NCBI GenBank assembly: GCA_032718475.1
Contig: JAUCBJ010002155.1
Span: 1 to 64,000 of the forward strand
Direction: 5' to 3'
DNA length: 64,000 nucleotides
Source: Nemertoderma westbladi
Lineage: Eukaryota > Xenacoelomorpha > Nemertodermatida > Nemertodermatidae
Each line of letters begins with the position of its first letter. Position 1 is the stretch's first letter. Position numbers and translations under genes: made by a program. Below are positions 10,908-22,404 of this stretch, one piece after another. The notes beneath the pieces are model-generated. The model was not told the origin of the DNA, did no database searches, and was given only the letters and a program-made list of their open reading frames with translations.

Positions 10908-13110
10908 CAGTAGGGTTCCCTATCCCGATATATGAATATATCCCGATCGGGATATTTACATATCCCGATCGGGATATATTCAACCTTTCCAAAAAGCGAC
11001 CTAAACTATAAAAAAGCGACCCAAATGGCGCCATCCAGCAGATAGATCAGAAAAAATGGGTTATATTCGTTTGTGCCCCGCACTGCCGCAAAGTGGTGTT
11101 AGGGCTTTCAAAAGATATTGCAGAGTGAAAATCATATATTTTGTAAACATCCCGATCGGGATATATTGTGGTAGGCTAATCATGAGACAAGAGATGATTG
11201 TATTTTTTTGTATAAAGTATAAGTGTACCATTACTGGATTAGGAGGGCAGCTGGGTAGAGGGTGTGTTTCACTACTACCAGAACCAGACTACAAACAGAC
11301 AGACAGAGAATACTGCAGTTTAGTGTGTAGTACCGGTACTGTATCTGCCTACCACTCTACCAGCCTACGTAGCCCTACTATGAAATTTCAACAGTTTGTT
11401 ACAGTATCCCATAATAGGCTACAACGCGAAGGTGTCTTAAACGTTTCAACAGATTGTTTCAGTATCAAACGTGCTGCACGAAGGTCTCTTAAACCTGTAA
11501 ACGTTTCAACAGATTGTTTCAGTATCTCACATACTGCGCCCAAAGGTCTCTTAAACGTTTCAATAGATTGTTTCAGTATCCAACGTGCTGCATGAAGGTC
11601 TCTTACGTTTCAATAGATTGTTTCAGTATCCAACATGCTGCATGAAGGTCTCTTAAACGTTTCATCAATAGATTGTTTCAGTATCCAACCTGCTTCAACT
11701 GCATGAAGCCTGCTTCAACTGCATGAAGGTCTCTTAAACATAAATTTCAATAGATTGTTACAGAGTACCCCACCCCCACATGCTGCACGAAGGTCTCTTA
11801 AATGTTTCAACGGATTGTTTCAGTATCTCACATACTGCGCGAAGGTCTCTTAAACGTTTCAATAGATTTTTTCAGTATCCAACGTACTGCACAGCTGCAT
11901 GAAGGTCTGTCTCTTAAACGTTTCAACAGATTGTTAACTCTTGGACATTTCAACGGATTGTTTCAGTATCTCACATACTGCGCGAAGGTCTCTTAACGTT
12001 TCAACAGACTGTTTCAGTATCCAACGTGCTGCATGTAGGAATCTTAAACGTTTCAATAGATTGTTTCAGTATCCAATGTGCTGCACAAAGATCTCTTAAA
12101 CGTTTCAACAGATTGTTTCAGTATCCAACGTGCTGCATGAAGGCATCTTAAACGTTTCAATAGATTGTTTCAGTATCCAAAGTGCTGGACAATGGTATCT
12201 TAAACGTTTCAATAGATTGTTTCAGTATCCAACGTGCTGCATGAAGGTCTCTTACGTTTCAATAGATTGCTTCAGTATCCAACATGCTGCATGAATGTCT
12301 CTTAAACGTTTCATCAATAGATTGTTTCAGTATCCAACCTGCTTCAACTGCATGAAGGTCTCTTAAACGTTTCAATATATTGTTTCAGTATCCAAATCCA
12401 ATGTGCTGCATGAAGGTCTCTTATACGTTTCACCAGATTGTTCTCTCTTACACATTTCAACGAATTGTTTCAGTATCCCATATACTGCGCAAAGGTATCT
12501 TAAATGTTTCAATAGATTGTTACAGAGTACCCCACATGCTGCAAGATATCTTAAACGTTTCAATAGATTGTTTCAGTATCCAAGATGTGCTGCACAATGG
12601 TATCTTAAACATTTCAACAGATTGTTACGGTACCCAGGTCAGGTACCCCACGTACGTGCTGCATGAAGGTCTCTTAAACGTTTCAACTGATTGTTTCAGT
12701 ATCTCACATACTGCGCGAAGGTCTCTTAAAACGTTTCAATGGATTGACTCAGTATCAAACGTGCTGCACGAAGTCTTCTAAACATGTTCAATTACCGGCA
12801 CAACAGACTGACTGACAGATTATTCAGTGTCATGCGCGAATCGGCGAATGCCAGAATGCATCACCATTGTCATCCTGGTTTCATTTTCTTCACGTTTTTT
12901 TAGGTGGATTTAGTTGGTTAGCAGTATAGACTTCACTTCACATTCTAATAATATTTATTGACATTCTAGTTTTCCAAATATACTGTAGTTTTAAATAGTA
13001 GAGTAGAATATACAGTAGTAAATTAGTTATGTACATTGACATATCCCGATCGGGATAGGCCTATATTACCTTATAAGGGTATATCCCGATCGGGATAGGG
13101 AACCCTACTG
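10908..13110. mobile_element. Non-autonomous DNA transposon, CAGTAGGG ends, 5-bp TSD
   Basis: Inverted ends CAGTAGGGTTCCCTATCCCG are flanked by the duplication TATTA at 10903-10907 and 13111-13115. Palindromes of the form ATATCCCGATCGGGATAT lie near both ends (about 10940-10978, 11150, 13041-13058, 13081-13098). No transposase. The interior is almost entirely a 50-56-bp minisatellite. CAG ends and a 5-bp duplication match the CAGTCGG and CAGTAAGG elements of this cluster. Confidence 0.85.
11381..12790 (+). repeat. Minisatellite of about 50-56-bp units, roughly 26 copies
   Basis: The unit contains AAACGTTTCAATAGATTG, then TTTCAGTATCCAACGTGCTG, then CATGAAGGTCTCTT. Copies vary in length and by point changes, and some are partial. 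Several short open frames cross it, but all come from the repeat. It fills the CAGTAGGG transposon. Confidence 0.9.
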
Positions 13111-13220
13111 TATTACAGTATTAAGTTCTATCCTGATATTTGAATTTGAATTGAATCATCTTTACATTCATTAGCCTACTCTGATATTGCACTACAGTCT
13201 GACAGTACAGCAGTAGAGTC

Positions 13221-13871
13221 TGAGAGTGCTCGTGGTACAGCATGTAAGTGCTCTGCTACTGGCAGCTATACATGCCATGCCATGCCATAAAACAGTAAAA
13301 GGCATCCCTATCAGCCTATCCCTAAAAGGCATCATGGTTGCTTTTTTGTGCTTTTTTTACTTTTTTTTGTGCTTTGGGTCCTACGAATTACCCCAAAATA
13401 CCCCAAAACACCCCAAAATACCCCAAAATACTCCAAAATACCCCAAAATAGTCAAAAATTACCCCAAAATACCCCAAAAAGGGTATAAAATTACCCCAAA
13501 ATACCCCAAAATAAGCTAACAATGTTTTTTAACAGCGAGGGAAAGGAGCAGGTTACAGTGGCAAGTTTTTTTAACCAAAACAATAAACGAGAGTGAAGAA
13601 AAAAATTTTAATTATTTTGGGGTAATTCGTCATTTTGCCATATTTTGGGGTAAATTAAATTTCCAAAACAAAGGCTCAAAAAAAAGTATTTTGGGGTAAT
13701 TCTAAACTATTTTGGGGTATTTTGGGGTAATTATAAACTATTTTGGGGTATTTTGGGGTAGTTTTATACTATTTTGGGGTGTTTTGGGGTATTTTGGGGT
13801 AATTCGTAGGACCGTGTGCTTTTTTAAATTTTTTGTGCTTTTTTGTGCTTTTCTTGACTTTTTTGTGCTTT
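13221..13871 (+). repeat. Repeat unit B, interrupted by a 439-bp transposon
   Basis: Apart from the insertion at 13376-13822, this roughly 200-bp sequence is the reverse complement of 18944-19937 (also interrupted). It includes CATGCCATGCCATAAAACAG and a run of GTGCTTTTTT repeats. I could not find target duplications for the unit itself. Confidence 0.75.
13376..13814. mobile_element. 439-bp miniature transposon with 8-bp TSD
   Basis: The inverted ends read GGTCCTACGAATTACCCC, with one mismatched outermost base. They are flanked by the 8-bp duplication TGTGCTTT (13368-13375 and 13815-13822). The uninterrupted copy of the host repeat at 18944-19077 shows the empty site. Subterminal arrays are tandem ACCCCAAAAT units facing each other. 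The interior holds one copy of the dispersed 72-bp-family repeat (13535-13590). No coding capacity. Confidence 0.85.
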
Positions 13872-13888
13872 TCTTGACTTTGGCTTAA

Positions 13889-14050
13889 AGCGATGTCCTG
13901 CAAAGCGGAGGCGGCTTTGTTCTAGTGTCAAACTTGGGGGAACCAATGACTGAATGAGACACCTCCAACTCCAATGTTATCAGTTATATAGTGTCTGGCA
14001 GTCTGGTTGGAGATGCAGAGATGTGTGCATTGTACTTGACACAGTGAACC
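13889..14050 (-). pseudogene. LINE C-terminal fragment (copy 3)
   Basis: Reverse-complement match to 9179-9335, inside the inverted transposon copy. Too short and broken to code. Confidence 0.75.
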
Positions 14051-15149
14051 TAATCAAAACAATTAGTCAATAAACATTAACTCAATAACATAATAGGTTA
14101 CAGTTTACAGTAGTCTTATTTTTGCCATACGAAAATACCACAGGTATGGCAGTCAGTATGGGTATGAATGAACTATACAGCTATAACTCAACTACGCTAC
14201 CGCGGTATACACCGCTAAGGCAGTAAGGCTACGGCAAAGCTATACCATACTACCGCCTGACCGCAAAAAGTAACTAGTGATGTCTGACTGTACGTGTGCG
14301 ATCCCTGTTTATAACATTGTATAATACATATAATAATTAATTTGATCATTAAAATAATGTTGCATTGTAATTATGTAATATATATGTACTGATACGACCC
14401 TATTGAAAAGTTTTACATGTACGCCGAGCACGTTCGGCGCAGCACTAGAACTTGCGCCGGGAGCTGGCGCAGAAATGTGCTACGCCGGGCAATGAGCCGG
14501 AAGGGTCGGCGCAGAGATGTGCTACGCCGGCGTAGCCGGCGGAGCACTGGCAATGGTAAAGATGCTGCGCTCGGCGCAGCAGGCGTCGAAATATTCCCGG
14601 CGTCGACGCTGCAGAAATTGACGCGGCGCCGGAGCAGGAATCAGCCCAGCACACCCGGCGTATACATATTTGCCTGGCGCAGACTGGCAGAAATCAGCCG
14701 AACCTAGCACCAGGCAGACAGTGAGACTGAAACAGCAGACATGCGTTCATCAGACCAACAGCACAGCAACACAATAACAACTGGCCATTCAGGAGGCAGA
14801 AAGGAAACTCACACTGCAGCACTGGCTGACTGCAACTGGTCATTTATTTACGTATTTCACCTTATGCTGTTATGCAGTAGGCAGGTAGGCTATCACAGTT
14901 CCAGCTATCAGCTGATCAGTCATTATTGCTATTGGTCATAGTCAGTTTATTTATTTTACATAATATTGCTGTATTGTATAAGCTATATTTATATTATATT
15001 ATTTGGATGGAGACACCGCTGTCATAGAAGCGTATAAATAAAACTGCACATATAATAAAACAGGCAGACAGAATGAAGTTGAACAGTAAATAAAACAAAA
15101 CGACTTATACTATGGCACTATTGATAATGAAACAATTTATTACCGACAC

Positions 15150-15840
15150 ACATGTGTAACCATTGGAAATTGCAGTTCAATGACTCCAAGTGCAAGGTCA
15201 TGCATACATCTATGTTCTAGAAATCCCCAAGCAACGTTTTACACAATGAATGGACGGACACTTTTATCGGCAACCGAGGAACGTGATTTTGGAATTACAT
15301 TTACACCAGACTTGTCCTTCACAGCATCACAACTCACTGCACAAAGACTGCAGCCCGCGCCATGCGAGTCGTACATTTAATACGAAGAACTTTTACATAT
15401 TTGGAAGCTCCGATGTTTACCCTCTGACCCTGTTATACAAATCCCTTGTTCGGCCTCTCCTTGAATACGACACAGTTGTTTCTTCGCCATTCCTCCGACA
15501 TGATAAATATTGAACGTCTTGAACAAGTACAACACCGTGTGGTCACTCGCCTTGTACAGTTGTACTATCGCTGGCTGAGTTGTCATATGAAAACCGACTA
15601 CTTGCACTCAAACTACCGATATTAATATATCGCCGTGTACTAGCCGACCTTATAACAACATACAAGTTTATCAAGGGGATTGACAAATTTGAGCAAAGTA
15701 ATTTCTTCCAGTTTCGTTCCTAACGCCACCAATGCTAACACGCAACAACTTTGCAGACAGCGTTGCAAACATTTGGAATCATTTACCGTTACCGGAAAGT
15801 GTTGTTAATGCACGTAATACCCTTGGTACTCCATGATTGA
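15150..15840 (+). pseudogene. LINE reverse-transcriptase thumb and C-terminal fragment
   Basis: Broken frames encode, in order, a SKCKVMH segment, MNGRTLL, LYKSLVRPLLEYDTVV, a SYENRL-type segment and WNHLP. This is the conserved order at the C-terminus of CR1/Jockey-type non-LTR reverse transcriptases. At least three frame changes are needed, so it is dead. It sits in the middle of the 14398-17293 transposon and is a different LINE family from the one at 1160. Confidence 0.75.
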
Positions 15841-17035
15841 GCATATTGAAAAATAGACAAGACTGCGAAATGTCCTTTAAAATGAATATATAGTGATACT
15901 CCTGTGCGCCAAGTGGCAGTAGCGAAAGCGATATCTTTTGGATACAACGATATCTTTATTAAAATCTAGCTACAGTACCTATTACAGTATTATTTTCATT
16001 TTTTCAATCCCAATAAACTTTTTTTTGTGTTAAATTTTAAAATAGTGTTTTTTTATGTTTAATTGTTTTCCTATCTTTTGTAGTTACTTTACTTTGCGCG
16101 TTTTATTTCAGCAGTAATATTTTACTTATGCGACATACTGTACTGTACCTACGGTACCAAATTTATGTTCCGTATAACTACGTATTGTTGTGTTGTATCC
16201 TATAGAGTATTGTAAACTTGTCCCTTATTAATATGTTTGCTTTTAGTATTGTATGTTGTTGAAGCCCTTGAACCTAAGTATGCTTTGCCGGTTTTTAATT
16301 TAATTTTTCTGTAATTTAATTTTTTTTTTAATAATTAATACTGTATGCACCAACTGTAGGTACTGTAAATAAACTATAATTTTAATTATTTTACTAATTT
16401 TACCTGAATACCATTATCCGTATTTTTCTTACAATAGTACATACGCTTATTAGCGTACTTTATTGCCAGATATGTGTTCATTTTATTTTAATCTACTGTA
16501 CGTGTACGTACATGTGCAAATATTAATATTTTATTGTTATTCTGCCGATATTAATAACATAACATACAGCTAGTTATTATTCATTCAGACATACCGTATC
16601 TGTAGCATAGACGTATAGGACCACATTACGTAGTATGCAATAAAGTAGAACGTAGTACATAAATACAAGGACTAGTCCTACTGAAGTAGTCTTTAATATT
16701 TTTTCTATAATTTATAATCATATTGTAACATTTGTCTAATTTCAAAAAATGTACACCTTACTTGACAACAAAAATTTACATGCAGTGTTTCTTAAGTAGG
16801 CCTAGTTGTTTCGTAATGTTACACTTTTGGAATAAAACAACGTACCTACTGTACTTGTTGCATTTGTCTTTATTAAGGTTTTCCGTCTCTGTATCCTTAT
16901 TTTCATTTCACCCACCCACAACTCTCGTTCGTTTAAGTAACAACTCGGATTAGTGCAGCTACAGTATTATAGATAACCGAATAAACTACAGGTACAGTAC
17001 AGTATAACAGGCAGATTTTATGTTTTATACCAGTC
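15841..17035. other. Non-coding interior of the 2.9-kb transposon
   Basis: AT-rich sequence between the LINE fragment and the right subterminal GC-rich array. Short frames at 16732-16953 and nearby lack recognisable domains. Confidence 0.5.
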
Positions 17036-17525
17036 AGCCCGGTGCAGCTTTGAAGAGCCGGTGGAAGATTTTTCACCCGGCGCAGCATTTTGCATTGCAC
17101 AGAGCCGGCGCAGGATTTTTGCACCCGGCGTGGTTTTGCACAGAGCCGGCGCAGGATTTTTTGCACCCGGCGTGGTTTTGCTCAGAGCCGGCGCAGGATT
17201 TTTTGCACCCGGCGTGGTTTTGCTCAGAGCCGGCGCAGGATTTTTGGCACCCGGCGCCGCGTTCGGCGCAGAAAATAAAGCTTTTCAATAGGGTGATACG
17301 AGATGCAGTTTTGATTTAAATACCGATATACAGATATACAGTATGGCAGCATGGGTACACTTGGAATTCAGGAATTGTACTAAAGTCCAATATTGGACTT
17401 TGGAGTCAAAAATTTGACTTGAAGTCTAAAATTGGACTTGAAGTCCAATTTTTGACTTCTCACCGACTGACAATCAGCCAATACACTGATACATGCAATA
17501 GCCAGATAGCTGAATAGGCTGATAC

Positions 17526-18728
17526 CAGTAAGGGAAAATACCCCGAATCGGGGTATAGAAGCAAACCCCCATTCGGGGTTTTGTGATACCCCGATTCGGG
17601 GTTCTCCCATAGACATTTTTTCTCCTTCATTTCCGCATATGAAGATTTTAATTCCGCAATTTCGTTTTAACATATTCGAATACACATTGGTGTGTACTTC
17701 AAATAAGAAAACTTTGAAGTAATAATGAAATCTTCCGGCTTCGATATTGTACCGGAAAATCTAATGTAAATTATACCCCGAATCAGGGTATCCAGGACTC
17801 CCTGTACCCCGAATGGGGGCTTACGATATATTCATACAGCCTGCAGAAGCACCGATTCGGGGTCAGTATTTTCTAGTACACCGATTCAGGAATTCAATTT
17901 TCTCGAAAATACACCGAATCGGCTCTTTTTTTCCACTCTGACACCGATTCGGTGTATATTTTCTAGTCATTTTTTATATTTTTTAATGGATTATCATGAT
18001 GTAATTCATATTTTAATTAGTATTAGTGTTATATAAACGAACAGACGAACAAATTAATTAAAATATTTAATATATTTGCGAATAATTGCGATGCGAGTAT
18101 ATTTGGTGATTTCCTATTATATTATTGTTTGTTATTATACGTAATTTGTTTGTTAATTATGGAATTTACTGTACTGAGTACTGGCAGACTGGTACTAACT
18201 GACTAATGTACTGGTACTCCGTGTTGATTAAAATACATACTTTTTGTTATCATATCCATATTTATAAATCAGTTGATAGACAAATAACACTGCAATAATA
18301 CTAATGTAAATGTACAATATAGGCCTAGTAATAGGCCTATACAGTACTGCAGTACGTCCCGTACTTCAGTAGTAGGCCCTATACAGCTATATCTATCAAT
18401 ATACCGGTAGTTCTGTAGTTACCACATTTATATTATGAAACAGTATTGTACTGCACAAAAGGTAATTTCCGCACTATGAATCAGTGAATTCCAGTCTGGC
18501 ATGAGTGAAACATCATTATTCTGGAGGGGCGTAAATAACTCAACTCCTATACCCCGATTCGGGGTATAGGCCTACCTAATTTTTCCGCTGCCTGGAGATT
18601 TTCTAGTAGAACACCGATTCGGGGTATAACTTTCTACTGAAAATCTCAAATCGGTGTCACTATTTTCTACTATGACACCGATTCGGTGTATAGAGCTGTA
18701 CCCCGATTCGGGGTATTTTCCCTTACTG
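17526..18728. mobile_element. 1.2-kb transposon, CAGTAAGGG ends, 5-bp TSD, palindrome arrays
   Basis: The inverted ends CAGTAAGGGAAAATACCCCG are flanked by the duplication GATAC (17521-17525 and 18729-18733). Both ends contain many palindromes of the type CCCCGAATCGGGG and diverged forms such as ACACCGATTCGGTGT (17540-17600, 17774-17960, 18548-18718). No coding region. It shares CAGT ends and duplication length with the CAGTCGG and CAGTAGGG elements. Confidence 0.88.
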
Positions 18729-18943
18729 GATACCGGTAGTGGATAGGCTGTTAGGCCTATGTCATTCACCACTCAGCCACTCACTGACTCATTGTCAGCC
18801 TGATTGTTCTAATACTGTAATACAGCTGTACAGTAATATTGACTGATTGACAGATTGATGCTCGTGCGATTGCAGACTGCAGACTGTGCGATGCGACTGC
18901 GAGGGTCCTACTACAGTAAGTACTAAATAGGCCTACTACAAAA

Positions 18944-19937
18944 AGCACAAAAAAGTCAAGAAAAGCACAAAAAAGTCAAGAAAAGCACAAAAAAGCACAA
19001 AAAATTTAAAAAAGCACAAAAAAAGTAAAAAAAGCACAAAAAAGCAACCATGATGCCTTTTAGGGATAGGCTGATAGCCATTCTGCTAAGTAGGGCATGT
19101 ACGCCGAACGCGTTCGGCGCACAATTTTTTCCAGAATTTGGAGCAGGCGCAGAAAATTGAGAGCGCAGTGCAGCGCCGCGCAGCGCCACGCAGCGCCGCG
19201 CAGAGAAAATTTAGAGCGCGGCGCGACAGGCGCAGGCGCAGAAAATTGATAGCACGGCTCAGACTTGCACTACAGCACTAAGTCAGTACCGGTAAGTAGA
19301 CCTACCCCTGGCAGTCTGCCGACTACCGGTAACAGGGTAATGACAATACAGATAAGACTGTAAGAAATACTGAAATAATAAGCCTCCTACTTGCTACTTG
19401 GTGTGCTTTAGGCCAGTACAGCAGTCAGCAGTAGGCAGGCAGGTACGTGGTAGGAGATTTCGTGCAGTATTTCTGCTGTGCGCGCCAATGTGTAATGTCA
19501 ATGCTGTAATGTCAATAATATAATAAAGCGTCCTACTTGGTGTGCTTAGGGCTTGCTTAGTCCAGTAGAGTTGAGAGTAGGCAGGCGGGTAGGTGGTACG
19601 GTACAGTACCGGTACTACAGAGGTAGGGGAGGTAGGAGATTTCGCGCAGTATTTCTGCTGTGCGCGCCAATCTCGTGCAGAATTTCTGCTGCGCGCGCCA
19701 ATCTCGCGCAGTTTTTCTGCTGCGCACGCGGATTTTGCACTGTTTTCGACTGCGCAGGCGCACATTTTTTTCTGCGCCGCGTCGCGTTCGGCGCACAAAA
19801 AAGTCACTTAGCATACGGGGCTGATAGCAGGATAGGGATGCCTTTTACTGTTTTATGGCATGGCATGGCATGCTGGCATGTATAGCTGCCAGTAGCAGAG
19901 CACTTACATGCTGTACCACGAGCACTCTCAGATTGTA
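18944..19937 (-). repeat. Repeat unit B, inverted copy, interrupted
   Basis: Reverse complement of the unit at 13221-13871 once the insertion at 19078-19819 is set aside. It starts with AAAAAGCACAAAAAAGTC repeats and ends at GAGCACTCTCAG. Confidence 0.75.
19078..19819. mobile_element. 742-bp transposon with 8-bp TSD and GC-rich ends
   Basis: It is inserted in repeat unit B and flanked by GCTGATAG at 19070-19077 and 19820-19827. The ends share TGCTAAGT a few bases in, so the inverted repeat is imperfect. Next to the left end lies CATGTACGCCGAACGCGTTC, almost the same as in the 14398-17293 element. Inside are repeats around TTTCTGCTGCGCGCGCCAAT and a partial internal duplication. No transposase. 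Confidence 0.75.
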
Positions 19938-21324
19938 ACTAACAGACTAAAAAGTAGGTGTAAGACCGACAGCCTAACACTAACAGTACTGCAGTAACAG
20001 ACAAGACTGCAAGATACAAGATAAGTTAATAACTTAAAAATAATAATACAGTCTGACAGTACTGCCAGACTGCAGTACATTGACATTGTACATAGGCCCT
20101 TACAATAAATACAGACAGACAGAATACAGTGCCGGTACAGTAGGACACTAGGACAGTAATAAACAACATAATTACTGAATTAACATTCTATTGCTGCAGT
20201 CTGGCAGTGCTGCTGTAGCTGTACCAATAGTGGTAATGTTGAAATAACGACAACGGTCAGATGGGCGCGAGCTATCAGCAGATTTGTCTGCTTATTTTAT
20301 AAATCTTTCAATACAGCAATACCCTGTGTATCAGTCTGGCAGTTGTCTCCTAATTAGCTAATATTTAATGAGGTTATTCCTATTAAACCTGAGTGGCTGA
20401 TTTTTGAGTTGTGGATTCAACATCTAAGTGTTAGTAACGAATGCACCCTACAGCCACAGGAAACAAACTGACAAAGACACCATAGGCCTACTGTACAAGC
20501 ATAATACCAGAATACACACCAAAGGTGTCGCAAACAGTGTCGCATATGTTCCATCAACATCCACTAAGCATAGAGTCTAACCAAATGCGCCAACAATTTA
20601 CTGTGTAGGCCTACATCAATGCGCATCTACATAATACACTCAGACATAATAATTTATTGAAATTCAGTCAATTAAAATTTGTGACAATAAGTGATTCTTT
20701 CCGATACTTAATCTTAATAAGTGATTCTTTCCGATACTTTTTCTTATAAAGTGATTATTTTCGACAAGGCCTTTTTCTTATTGAAGAAATTAATTTTTTT
20801 CCTCTTTGTAATCCGCATATTTCCTCGAAGTAGCAGTCCTACAAGCAATTTTTCCTCGGCTTTCGACCTCAAAATAATATGCTTTTACTATTCTTCGAAA
20901 TTGCAGATTAAAAAGTAGGAAAAAAGTTTGCTCTCTAGCTCTTTTTAAGTAAAAGTTAGTACAGTAAAATAATAATATTGTACATACAGTAGTTCGCTGT
21001 TTCGGTAGCAAGAATCTAAATTATATACAGTAGTAGGTCCTAATATCTTTATTTGTTTTCTTCCCATATCTTCCCATACAAACATCCTTTATTTATTGAT
21101 CTTTAGACTTTGTTTTAATATTTCTTTCAACTGAATTTGATTATCCCAATTTATATTACGGTTATCTGGTTATGAATCTATGATTGACAGGTTTCATATG
21201 TAAAATCTTGTTATTGTATTAAATTGTTTCAGAATTAACCCAAGCAATAATAGTTAATTAAACTCCGATACCTCGTAAATTTAGGTTCTATTCGGTTTGT
21301 CACTCTAGGGTGAGCATTAATACT
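19938..21324. other. No gene; a short tandem repeat
   Basis: Sequence rich in CAGTACTG-like words with no supported gene. At about 20688-20770 three tandem units contain AAGTGATTCTTTCCGATACT. Confidence 0.5.
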
Positions 21325-21410
21325 GCGGGGGCGAGTCAAAACTGCGAGCCATCAGCGAACTGATATAATTATAATATGGCTGTTTGCTCAAAGTCTGCGT
21401 GTGCGTGTGA
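21325..21410 (+). repeat. Dispersed repeat, pair with 61464-61548
   Basis: Contains GAGTCAAAACTGCGAGCCAT followed by CAGCGAACTGATATAATTAT. A close copy in the same orientation lies 40 kb away at 61464-61548. Class unknown. Confidence 0.7.
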
Positions 21411-22400
21411 TGTGTGCATAGAAATAGAAAGAGAGTATACACAGCAATTGACATAGTAGCTCAGCAACCTAAAAAGAAGGTTGGAAATTCCAGTTTTGTT
21501 TATTAAATACAAACGTTTTTAATTGTGTATTAAATGTTCAATGAAATGGAATTAATAATTATAGTGCTGCAGCATGAGTATAGATGTCATTACCATTATT
21601 ATTACGAACGTGTGTGGTGTATGTAGTGGGTGGTATATTGTTGGTGATTTGCATCACATCTTAACTGGAGTGTTCATTTACACTTTGTGTAAGTAAAACT
21701 TTGGCGGTGCTCGTTACGTCGTCGTCCCTGCGGGAGATAGAGAATTGCATTTTGTCGAAAATGGACACGTGGTATAAAATATAAGGTAAGTTATTTTGTC
21801 GAGCATATCGCAACCATTGTATTTAAACTCACATCTAAACTTACATGGTACAAAGAAAAGTCAGACAAAGCATCATACCTGCACACGATCTGGATCGCCA
21901 GGAGAGTCTAGCAAAGAATAATCGCTAATTTAGGTCTAAAAATGTGTATGGTAAATCATGGTAAGCATAGGCGGAATCACCGAACATGCGAAGAAATTAC
22001 GGAACAAAAATTCCATACCCTTTTCCTGGGCAATTTTGTTGCTCAAAAATTTCTCAAATCGTAGCGGGAATATTGATTCCCATTTTTTTTGCATGGTAGG
22101 TGATCCGTGTATGGGTGGGTATACTTACCATCGCTTGCTAGCCCACTAATGCTCTTTGTCCAAGCAGTAAATACGAGTACATGGCAAACTTATCGTAGTT
22201 CCCTATCGCTTTGCGTTTTTTCTATCGCAACCGTTGCATTTAAAATCACGCAACTTTTCATTATATTCCGCAGAATCTGAGGAAATAGCTTTAACGTCCA
22301 TGAAAGAATTGAATCACGGTATTTTCCAGCAGTCCTCCAACAATAACGTCCAGAGGAAGTCTTCAGCGGCTCTGGTTAAAAAGAAATTACTTTGGAAAAA
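21411..22400. other. Possible untranslated exon and a diverged peptide-coding repeat
   Basis: Two weak signals. First, a CpG-containing segment around 21690-21785 ends at a consensus donor AAG/GTAAGT (GT at 21786-21787) and could be a 5' untranslated exon. Second, 21938-22065 can be read to give a peptide beginning near NHGKHRRNHRTCEE. A diverged relative lies at 24856-24935 (GKHTRSHQTCEKF). I cannot assign a family. Confidence 0.3.
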
Positions 22401-22404
22401 ATAG

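Larger units (their letters stand above)
14398..17293. mobile_element. 2.9-kb transposon with CCCTATTGAAAAG ends and 8-bp TSD
   Basis: The inverted ends CCCTATTGAAAAG are flanked by the perfect 8-bp duplication TGATACGA (14390-14397 and 17294-17301). It splits the inverted CAGTCGG transposon, whose other copy at 8674-10536 supplies the near-empty site. Subterminal DNA is unusually GC-rich: repeats around GCCGGCG and CGTTCGGCGCAG on the left, and four GCCGGCGCAGGATTTTT units on the right (about 17100-17250). The interior carries a LINE fragment. No transposase was recognised. The 19078-19819 element has related subterminal sequence. Confidence 0.85.
13889..17468 (-). mobile_element. Second CAGTCGG transposon copy, inverted and interrupted
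   Basis: The right end ..CTTCTCACCGACTG at 17468 and its palindromic AAGTCCAATTTTGGACTT array match the left end of the 8674-10536 element in reverse complement. Homology continues inward through the same LINE fragment to about 13889, where it stops at repeat unit B. A complete transposon (14398-17293) is inserted within it. The other terminus is not visible, so the copy is truncated. Confidence 0.8.

Noticed and set aside
14417-14707. Arginine-rich 96-residue frame
   Set aside because: Produced by the GC-rich subterminal repeats of the 14398-17293 transposon.
17061-17319. Repeat proteins in four frames
   Set aside because: All come from tandem GCCGGCGCAGGATTTTT units; frames open on both strands show non-coding origin.
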